Assembly (NCBI GenBank): GCA_030428585.1 | Contig: JAUIDL010000041.1 | Coordinates: forward strand, 1-6,423 | From: a bacterium | GTDB taxonomy: Bacteria; Patescibacteriota; Saccharimonadia; Saccharimonadales; Saccharimonadaceae | DNA: 6,423 bases | Reading direction: 5' to 3' | Part shown: one piece after another, positions 1 through 6,423 of the stretch | Layout of the letters: each line of letters starts with the position of its first letter | Position numbering within the stretch: the first letter of the stretch is position 1 | Notes under the pieces: model-generated | Seen by the model: the letters and a program-made list of their open reading frames with translations, nothing else | Databases searched by the model: none | What the model was told of the DNA's origin: nothing | Position numbers and translations under genes: made by a program

Positions 1-1038
1 AAGTTCGGTGCCTTTCTGTCTAACGAAATGATGCGCAATATTATCGGGCAGACCAAGAGTGGCTTTAACCTGCGTGACATTATGGATAACAAGAAGATCT
101 TGCTGGTGAACTTATCAAAGGGTCGGGTGGGTGAGCTGAACTCGCAGCTACTCGGTATGATCTTTGTGATGAAGTTTCAAGCGGCGGCTATGGGGCGGGC
201 TGACTTGCCAGAAGACCAGCGTGTCGACTTCTCGCTGTACGTGGACGAGTTCCAGAACTTTGCGACCGAGAGTTTTGCGACCATTCTGTCTGAGGCACGA
301 AAGTACCGCCTGAGTTTGATTCTGGCTAACCAGTTTATGACCCAGCTGACCGATCAGATTCGCGAATCGATTATTGGTAACATCGGTACCGTCATTAGTG
401 GTCGTATTGGTATTACCGACGCCGAGATCTTGGTCAAGAAATTCTCGCCGACTTTTGATGCGGAAGACCTGACGCGACTGCCGAACTTCCAAACGGTTTC
501 ATCGGTGATGATCAATAACGTGCCGTCAGCAGCCTTCAGTATGTCGTTGGTGCCACCAATGGGGCAATCGAATCCGGAATTACGAGATGCCCTGAAGCGA
601 TTATCGGCGGCGAAATACGGTCGTCCTCGGGCGGAAGTCGAAAAAGATATCTTTGCCCGGCTGGGTGCGGGGGATGCAGCTAAAAAAGCCAAGCTAGAGG
701 CCCTCAAGAAGGCACAGCAAGAGCGCATGCAGGCATTTACGAATGGAAACCCATCTGGCCAACCTGGCATGCCACAGGGCTTCTCAGGGGCACCTGCACC
801 ATCGCCAACAGCCCCGCCACCACCGCCACCAGCTGGTGCTGGATCATTTATGGATGAATGGTTAGCCAAGCGACAGGAAATCAAGGCAAAACCAGCGGCG
901 GAAGCACCACAGGCTCCTCAACCGAATCACGCTGCCGAGGCACCAAAACAAGCCGACAAAGCAACCGACGACCACTTTAAGGTGCGCGACGGTAAAGACG
1001 ATGATGGTGATCACGTCTCGATTTCGTTACGAAAATAG
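1..1038 (+). CDS. VirD4/TraD-like type IV secretion coupling ATPase, C-terminal part (5' end outside window)
   Basis: The frame is open from base 1, so only the last 345 codons are present. The N-terminal half, with the Walker A P-loop and any membrane anchor, is missing. A Walker B-like segment (LYVDEFQNF, acidic pair at fragment residues 82-83, bases 244-249) is followed by a helix ending in ILANQF at about 107-112. That ANQ sensor-type motif is typical of VirD4/TraG/TraD and related HerA-FtsK-class hexameric ATPases. In that family the enzyme sits at the cytoplasmic membrane and uses ATP to feed DNA or protein into a type IV secretion channel. From about residue 225 the protein becomes Lys/Gln/Ala-rich, then low-complexity with six consecutive prolines (bases 814-831), and ends in a short acidic then basic segment (DDDGDHVSISLRK). 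This tail is probably disordered. The exact family member (VirD4, TraD or an unclassified CPR T4SS ATPase) cannot be fixed without the N-terminus. The gene converges on the minus-strand gene ending at 1040. Confidence 0.8.
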   Translation, partial: KFGAFLSNEMMRNIIGQTKSGFNLRDIMDNKKILLVNLSKGRVGELNSQLLGMIFVMKFQAAAMGRADLPEDQRVDFSLYVDEFQNFATESFATILSEARKYRLSLILANQFMTQLTDQIRESIIGNIGTVISGRIGITDAEILVKKFSPTFDAEDLTRLPNFQTVSSVMINNVPSAAFSMSLVPPMGQSNPELRDALKRLSAAKYGRPRAEVEKDIFARLGAGDAAKKAKLEALKKAQQERMQAFTNGNPSGQPGMPQGFSGAPAPSPTAPPPPPPAGAGSFMDEWLAKRQEIKAKPAAEAPQAPQPNHAAEAPKQADKATDDHFKVRDGKDDDGDHVSISLRK

Positions 1039-1039
1039 A

Positions 1040-1615
1040 CTAAGACTTTTTACCGGTGACCAGCAGGCGGATATAATCGTACATCATGCCGATAATCCAA
1101 CCAAAGATGAAGGCAGCGATGGTTTCGAAGCCTGATAACGGATAGCCAAATGTCTTGGCTATCAAGTACGTGGCTAAAACTAAGACGAAGGCGGTAATCG
1201 AACCAGCCAAAATGGCGTTTGGTCGTGCGATTGTTGAGCCAATAAATTCACTGGTTTTTTCGACGGCAGGTGAGTGGATAAACTTGCTAAAGGCACGTTG
1301 GACTGGCGGTAATTCCGCTTGCACCTGCTTCATGTGCTTGTTAAAGCTGGCGGTCTTTTCTTTTTTACTAATGGCGGTGCGACGACGAGCCGGGGCAGTG
1401 TGGCCTGGTTTTTTGTCTTTTTCGGCGCCACCTTTTTCGACACTCACGGCTGACTCCAGGGCTTCAACCCTGGCTTTCTCGGCTTGTGTCTCGGCACTTT
1501 CGACGTTCTTTTCGGCTTTGTTGTCGATGCCTTTTTCGGCGCGTTCGTAGTGCTCAGCCGTGATTTCTGGCTGTTCAGCGCCGCGTTCAGAACTGTTTTT
1601 TAGTTGCTCACTCAT
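1040..1615 (-). CDS. Membrane-hairpin protein with charged N-terminal region, function unknown
   Basis: This 191-residue protein belongs to no family whose function I recognise. Residues 1-75 are rich in Glu, Ala and Lys and look disordered or coiled-coil forming. A basic patch (about 76-97, including ARRR and SKKEK) follows. Residues 98-130 look amphipathic. Two hydrophobic helices lie at about 134-153 and 162-181, joined by a short loop (KTFGYPLSG), with a basic end (RLLVTGKKS). There is no signal peptide. I infer a hairpin anchor with both the large N-terminal part and the C-terminus in the cytoplasm. The ATG at 1615 lies one base after the stop of the upstream surface-protein gene. An AGGAG ten bases upstream sits inside that gene's end, so the two genes are very likely co-transcribed and perhaps translationally linked. 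A scaffold or partner of the surface protein or the nearby secretion ATPase is possible, but only from position. It ends with TAG, one base from the convergent ATPase stop. Confidence 0.85.
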   Translation of the reverse strand: MSEQLKNSSERGAEQPEITAEHYERAEKGIDNKAEKNVESAETQAEKARVEALESAVSVEKGGAEKDKKPGHTAPARRRTAISKKEKTASFNKHMKQVQAELPPVQRAFSKFIHSPAVEKTSEFIGSTIARPNAILAGSITAFVLVLATYLIAKTFGYPLSGFETIAAFIFGWIIGMMYDYIRLLVTGKKS

Positions 1616-1616
1616 T

Positions 1617-3176
1617 CTAGAACGCTCCTGTGTTAACGTCGCGACGGATCAAGCGAACTTCGCGGCCAAGTTGTTTTGAACGGAAGAAGAAGAACGTGAC
1701 GACGGCGAGCAAGATAGCACTAAAGGCGATGTTCTCACCAGGCCCAGTCGTTGGCAACTCGGTGGTAACCTGTTCGATGACTTTCGGTGGGGCACAGGTG
1801 ACGGGGATAACAACGTATGAGTCGTAGAAGGTGTTTTCCATGCGGCAGTCGTACGAGCTTGGGTCACTGACACCGGTTGGGGTGGCAGGGATGTCTGACA
1901 AGACTTTGATAGAGAAGACACGAGTCTGTGTGTCGCCAGGTTCGAGGGTAATCGCTGGCCATGTTAGTTGACGAGTATCTTCGTTGTATTCAGCGCCGCC
2001 TCGGTCGGTCAGGGTTGCGTATTCCAAAACGTCACCGAGATCATCGACAAAGGTAAATTCTTTGGCGGTACCACCAGTGTTTTTGACCGTCAAGGTAAAG
2101 GTAATGCGATCATCTTCTTTGGCGGTGACCGTGGTTGCGTTAACGTTACCTTGGGAAACGTTCACCGCGGTCTTGTTGACTTCGATTTTGGCTGGAGGTG
2201 TCGTACAGCCGACCGGTACCGTCACGACTTGATCGATGAACATATTATTCATTTCACAATCGGTTTTTTCCGTGACCAAACTATCGTTTAGTTGCACCGT
2301 GTAATTCTTGGTGACGGTTTGTGACGGTCCGAGGGAAACACTTCCCCAAGATAGGGTATTGCTAGCCGGCTCAAAGGTCCCACCACCGTTATCGATCAGG
2401 CGTGAGAAGCCGAGGACGTCGGTCAGATTGTCTTTGAGGTTGACGTTGGTCGCCGTACCACCGGTGTTTTTAACACTGACGGTGTACTTGACCTGGTCGT
2501 TTGCTTTCGCGGCCGACTTGGTCGCATCGACGTCGCCTTGCGTGACGTTGACAGCTTTTTTATCGGCGACGACTTTGGCTGGGGCAGGTGGCGTTGGTTT
2601 CTCCGGATATTTATCGGTGATCAAGTTACCACAGACTTGTAAAATGGCGAACCAACCAATTTTGGTTGAATGACCAATGTAGGCGTAGGTTAACCCATCG
2701 GGACTGTTACCAGCCGCCGTCAAAGGACGACCATAGATGGTAGTGACCTGCTTGAAGCTGCTGTCGGTGATTGCAATAGCTTTTGAACCAGCACGATTCT
2801 CAAATCCGTAGGTGATTTTTGTCCCAATCCTAAATTGCGCCAGCTTGGTCTGGGTGATTTCCTCACGGGTAATCCCAAAGTAGTTAAAGACGTCTTTGAG
2901 GTGACGTTCGTTGCGGTCGTAGGGGCCAAGAAACTTGTTCAAAGACACGCTCGAGCCAGTGCCCAGGCCACCAGGGATAAAGTCAGCGTTGTTCGAGGCG
3001 TTCGCCGATTCTGGCGGTTGGAACACGACTAAAGACTGCACCACGAGGGCGAGAGCAGTAAAGATAAGCCCGACACGACGGGTGACTTGCTCTTTGCGCA
3101 GACGCTTGGCGTAGAAGCCGAGTTGAGCGACAAGGGCTGGGCTAAAGGATAAGTTCGAGACAATTTTACGAAACAT
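1617..3176 (-). CDS. Secreted, wall-anchored surface protein with two DUF11-like repeats and LPTTG sorting signal
   Basis: The 519-residue product reads as an exported adhesin-like or structural surface protein. The order is: a long basic N-terminus (1-34); a hydrophobic export segment (about 35-52) with a plausible signal peptidase site after A58-N59-A60; an N-terminal ectodomain (about 65-187) with the FGIT segment and a CGNL end; a Pro-rich linker; two homologous DUF11-like beta domains (about 198-324 and 327-461), each with KNTGGTA and ending in a Cys pair separated by 16 residues; LPTTG at 474-478; a hydrophobic stretch (about 483-498); and a basic tail of about 21 residues. The LPxTG-hydrophobic-basic order is the classic sortase substrate layout. 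The N-terminal domain plus DUF11 plus LPxTG combination resembles surface proteins I associate with Saccharibacteria; this is recollection, not a search. The ATG at 3176 is the only ATG, GTG or TTG codon before the export segment. No Shine-Dalgarno precedes it. The ligand is unknown. It heads a two-gene unit. Confidence 0.88.
   Translation of the reverse strand: MFRKIVSNLSFSPALVAQLGFYAKRLRKEQVTRRVGLIFTALALVVQSLVVFQPPESANASNNADFIPGGLGTGSSVSLNKFLGPYDRNERHLKDVFNYFGITREEITQTKLAQFRIGTKITYGFENRAGSKAIAITDSSFKQVTTIYGRPLTAAGNSPDGLTYAYIGHSTKIGWFAILQVCGNLITDKYPEKPTPPAPAKVVADKKAVNVTQGDVDATKSAAKANDQVKYTVSVKNTGGTATNVNLKDNLTDVLGFSRLIDNGGGTFEPASNTLSWGSVSLGPSQTVTKNYTVQLNDSLVTEKTDCEMNNMFIDQVVTVPVGCTTPPAKIEVNKTAVNVSQGNVNATTVTAKEDDRITFTLTVKNTGGTAKEFTFVDDLGDVLEYATLTDRGGAEYNEDTRQLTWPAITLEPGDTQTRVFSIKVLSDIPATPTGVSDPSSYDCRMENTFYDSYVVIPVTCAPPKVIEQVTTELPTTGPGENIAFSAILLAVVTFFFFRSKQLGREVRLIRRDVNTGAF
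1625..1629 (-). promoter_or_regulatory. Ribosome binding site of the 191-residue membrane protein gene
   Basis: On the minus strand this reads AGGAG, ten bases before the ATG at 1615. It lies within the last codons of the upstream surface-protein gene. It supports this start and suggests that ribosomes finishing the upstream gene can pass to this one. Confidence 0.7.
1794..2585 (-). repeat. Tandem duplicated DUF11-like domain with conserved Cys pair (protein-level repeat)
   Basis: Two copies lie in tandem inside the surface-protein gene: residues about 198-324 (2585-2205) and 327-461 (2198-1794). Shared landmarks are AVNV(T/S)QG(D/N)V(D/N)AT near the start, VKNTGGTA in the middle (129 residues apart), and a closing block of the form DCxMxNxFxDxxVxxPVxC. 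The cysteines are C307/C324 and C444/C461, each pair with 16 residues between, offset by 137. The eight-residue difference between the two offsets means the second copy carries extra residues before the Cys block (around 425-441). The copies have diverged well at DNA level, so the duplication is not recent. Confidence 0.85.
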
Positions 3177-3187
3177 AGCTGCTTTTT

Positions 3188-3215
3188 ATTTTAGTTATGG
3201 TTAACCTCTTGTCAA
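3188..3215 (-). promoter_or_regulatory. Sigma-70-type promoter of the surface-protein unit
   Basis: On the minus strand a perfect -35 TTGACA (3215-3210), a 16-base spacer and a -10 TAAAAT (3193-3188, five of six matches) form a strong-looking vegetative promoter. An A/T-rich stretch just upstream of the -35 (3216-3240) could act as an UP element. The predicted start of transcription is about 3180-3182, only 4-6 bases before the ATG at 3176. Confidence 0.72.
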
Positions 3216-3234
3216 AAGATTAGCATAAAAAATA

Positions 3235-3263
3235 TGTTCAATGCAATACCCCTAGCATGAACA
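3235..3263. promoter_or_regulatory. Imperfect inverted repeat in the divergent promoter region (possible operator)
   Basis: The left arm TGTTCAATGC (3235-3244) and right arm GCATGAACA (3255-3263) are complementary over nine pairs with one extra A in the left arm. The arms flank a 10-base centre (3245-3254). The TGTTCA and TGAACA half-sites are 23 bases apart, about two helical turns, as expected for a dimeric regulator. The right arm lies in the -35 zone of the gyrB promoter and the left arm lies upstream of the divergent -35. It is not followed by a T-run, so it does not look like a terminator. The function is inferred from position only. Confidence 0.45.
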
Positions 3264-3275
3264 ATCATTTTCCGA

Positions 3276-3281
3276 TATAAT
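3276..3281 (+). promoter_or_regulatory. -10 element of the gyrB-gyrA promoter
   Basis: A perfect TATAAT lies 63 bases before the gyrB start. No good -35 is found at 16-18 bases upstream (best hexamers match at about three of six positions), and there is no TGn extended -10. Transcription would begin near 3286-3289, giving a leader of about 56-59 bases. A strong -10 with a weak -35 would suit a promoter that depends on supercoiling state or an activator; that reading is an inference. Confidence 0.6.
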
Positions 3282-3326
3282 AGTCAGCAGTCAACTGTCC
3301 GCACTCGTCTGAGTCTGGGGTATTAA

Positions 3327-5317
<1,991 letters not shown>

Positions 5318-5318
<1 letters not shown>

Positions 5319-5322
5319 GGAG
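5318..5322 (+). promoter_or_regulatory. Ribosome binding site of gyrA
   Basis: GGGAG begins at the last base of the gyrB stop codon and lies eight bases before the gyrA ATG at 5331. It supports that start and tight coupling of the two subunits. Confidence 0.75.
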
Positions 5323-5330
5323 AGAAGAAG

Positions 5331-6423
5331 ATGAACGACGATACCACACCGCAAAACGAAGATCTGCCAATTGAAGGCGAGATTATCGAACCGCAAGTCC
5401 AGGGAGTAGAACAGCGTACTCTCGAGAACGTTATGGAAGACAACTTCTTCCGTTACTCGATGAGTGTCATTATCGAACGTGCCCTCCCTGACGTCCGTGA
5501 CGGTCTGAAGCCGGTACACCGCCGTATTTTGCACTCGATGAACGTCAACGGTAACCGTAGTAACGCCAAGTTCGTCAAGAGTGCCCGCATCGTTGGTGAT
5601 GTTATGGGTAAATACCACCCGCACGGTGACTCGGCTATCTACGATTCAATGGTTCGTTTGGCCCAACCGTGGTCGCTGCGCTATCCGTTAGTCCAGGGGC
5701 AGGGTAACTTTGGTTCAATGGACGGTGACCCGGCCGCTGCCAGCCGTTATACCGAGGCGCGTCTGCAAAAATTCTCTGACGAGATGCTGGCTGACATCGA
5801 GAAGCAAACCGTTGATTTCCGCGATAACTACGATGGATCGGAGCAAGAACCAGTGGTGTTGCCAGCCAAGGTACCGAACCTGTTGTTGAACGGACAGATT
5901 GGTATTGCCGTTGGTATGGCGACTAATATCCCGCCGCACAACTTGGGCGAATTGGTTGATGCAACTATCGAACTGATTGATAACGAACACGCAACCATTG
6001 AAGACCTACTGAAGCACGTCAAGGGTCCAGACTTTCCAACTGGTGCAGTTGTCTATGGCGGCGCACCAATGAAGCAAGCCTACCAGACTGGACGCGGCAG
6101 TGTGACGGTTCGAGCGGTCGCCAACATTGAAGAAACCAAGAAGGGACGACACCAAATTATCGTCACCGAAATTCCATATGGTGTAAATAAAGCATCATTA
6201 GTTGAAAAGATCGCCGAACTCTACAAAGAGAAGAAAATTAGCATCAGCGACCTCCGTGACGAGAGCTCCCGCGGGAAAGTCCGCATCGTCATCGAGCTGA
6301 AAAAAGATGGCTATCCAAAGAAGGTATTGAACCAACTCTACAAGTTGACAGCCCTCCAAAGTAGCTTTAATTACAACATGCTTGCGCTTATCGACGGTAT
6401 CCAGCCAAAGGTTTTGGGTCTGC
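5331..6423 (+). CDS. gyrA: DNA gyrase subunit A, N-terminal part (3' end outside window)
   Basis: This is the DNA breakage-reunion subunit of gyrase. The first 364 codons are present and open to the window edge. An acidic extension of about 28 residues precedes [15 protein letters not shown], making this N-terminus 18 residues longer than E. coli GyrA. The winged-helix region carries [18 protein letters not shown] and the active-site Tyr140 within RYTEARL; Tyr140 forms the covalent link to DNA, with Arg139 before it. Ser101 and Asp105 match the wild-type-like quinolone positions Ser83 and Asp87 of E. coli. Ser138 replaces the usual Met two residues before the catalytic Tyr. The segment [23 protein letters not shown] is GyrA-like. 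The C-terminal beta-pinwheel and GyrA box lie beyond the window, so separation from ParC rests on the gyrB neighbour and overall resemblance. ATG start with a good Shine-Dalgarno. Confidence 0.95.
   Translation, partial: MNDDTTPQNEDLPIEGEIIEPQVQGVEQRTLENVMEDNFFRYSMSVIIERALPDVRDGLKPVHRRILHSMNVNGNRSNAKFVKSARIVGDVMGKYHPHGDSAIYDSMVRLAQPWSLRYPLVQGQGNFGSMDGDPAAASRYTEARLQKFSDEMLADIEKQTVDFRDNYDGSEQEPVVLPAKVPNLLLNGQIGIAVGMATNIPPHNLGELVDATIELIDNEHATIEDLLKHVKGPDFPTGAVVYGGAPMKQAYQTGRGSVTVRAVANIEETKKGRHQIIVTEIPYGVNKASLVEKIAELYKEKKISISDLRDESSRGKVRIVIELKKDGYPKKVLNQLYKLTALQSSFNYNMLALIDGIQPKVLGL

Noticed and set aside
354..884. Minus-strand open frame of 176 codons opposite the ATPase gene
   Set aside because: Its Gly/Pro/Ala runs simply mirror the proline-rich tail of the ATPase on the other strand; no family resemblance.
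1022..1034. Small palindrome TTTCGTTACGAAA at the end of the ATPase gene, as a terminator
   Set aside because: The stem is only five mostly A/T pairs with a three-base loop, and the T-run (1047-1051) is 12 bases away from it; too weak for an intrinsic terminator.
1155..1550. Plus-strand open frame of 131 codons opposite the membrane-protein gene
   Set aside because: It is fully antisense to a well-supported gene, has no ribosome binding site I can see, and its translated composition is what the opposite strand of that gene would give.
3205..3209. AGAGG on the minus strand as a Shine-Dalgarno for the surface-protein gene
   Set aside because: It lies about 28 bases before the ATG and inside the promoter spacer, too far to act.
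3303..3314. ACTC/GAGT mini-hairpin in the gyrB leader as an attenuator or riboswitch
   Set aside because: It has only four pairs and no competing structure or T-run; the leader is about 57 bases with no riboswitch-like conserved core.
5331..6423. Reading the partial subunit as ParC of topoisomerase IV
   Set aside because: It directly follows gyrB, and the PNLLLNG and [10 protein letters not shown] segments match GyrA better; final proof (GyrA box) lies beyond the window.

Overview
The window most likely comes from a Candidate Phyla Radiation (Patescibacteria) bacterium, probably Saccharibacteria (TM7). The argument rests on three things. The secreted protein has an architecture typical of that group as I know it. 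A VirD4/TraD-like ATPase lies nearby. The gene packing is very tight and base composition is roughly balanced. All reading frames work with the standard code (no in-frame TGA), which argues against the recoded Gracilibacteria/Absconditabacteria. The lineage call is an inference from protein features, not from a marker-gene comparison.

Layout: (1) 1-1038, plus strand: the C-terminal part of a type IV secretion/conjugation coupling-type ATPase with a proline-rich disordered tail; its start lies outside the window. (2) 1040-3176, minus strand: a two-gene unit read right to left. The first gene (3176-1617) encodes a 519-residue secreted, multi-domain surface protein with two DUF11-like repeats and a C-terminal LPTTG sorting signal. 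One base after its stop comes a 191-residue protein with a charged N-terminal region and a two-helix membrane hairpin. This unit converges on the ATPase gene with a single base between the two stop codons. (3) 3177-3344: a divergent intergenic region with a strong-looking minus-strand promoter, a plus-strand TATAAT box and an imperfect inverted repeat between them. (4) 3345-6423, plus strand: gyrB (complete, GTG start) and gyrA (first 364 codons, cut by the window edge), separated by 12 bases.

gyrB and gyrA make the two subunits of DNA gyrase and are presumably one transcript. The surface-protein gene and the membrane-hairpin gene are presumably co-transcribed. Their position between secretion-machinery and gyrase genes suggests an envelope function, but nothing in the sequence ties them directly to the secretion system.

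The best leads are natural substitutions at two known gyrase drug-contact positions, an apparently leaderless and SD-less surface-protein mRNA, the cysteine-framed tandem domains of the surface protein, and the inverted repeat in the divergent promoter. I see no CRISPR array, tRNA, rRNA, insertion sequence or phage gene here.
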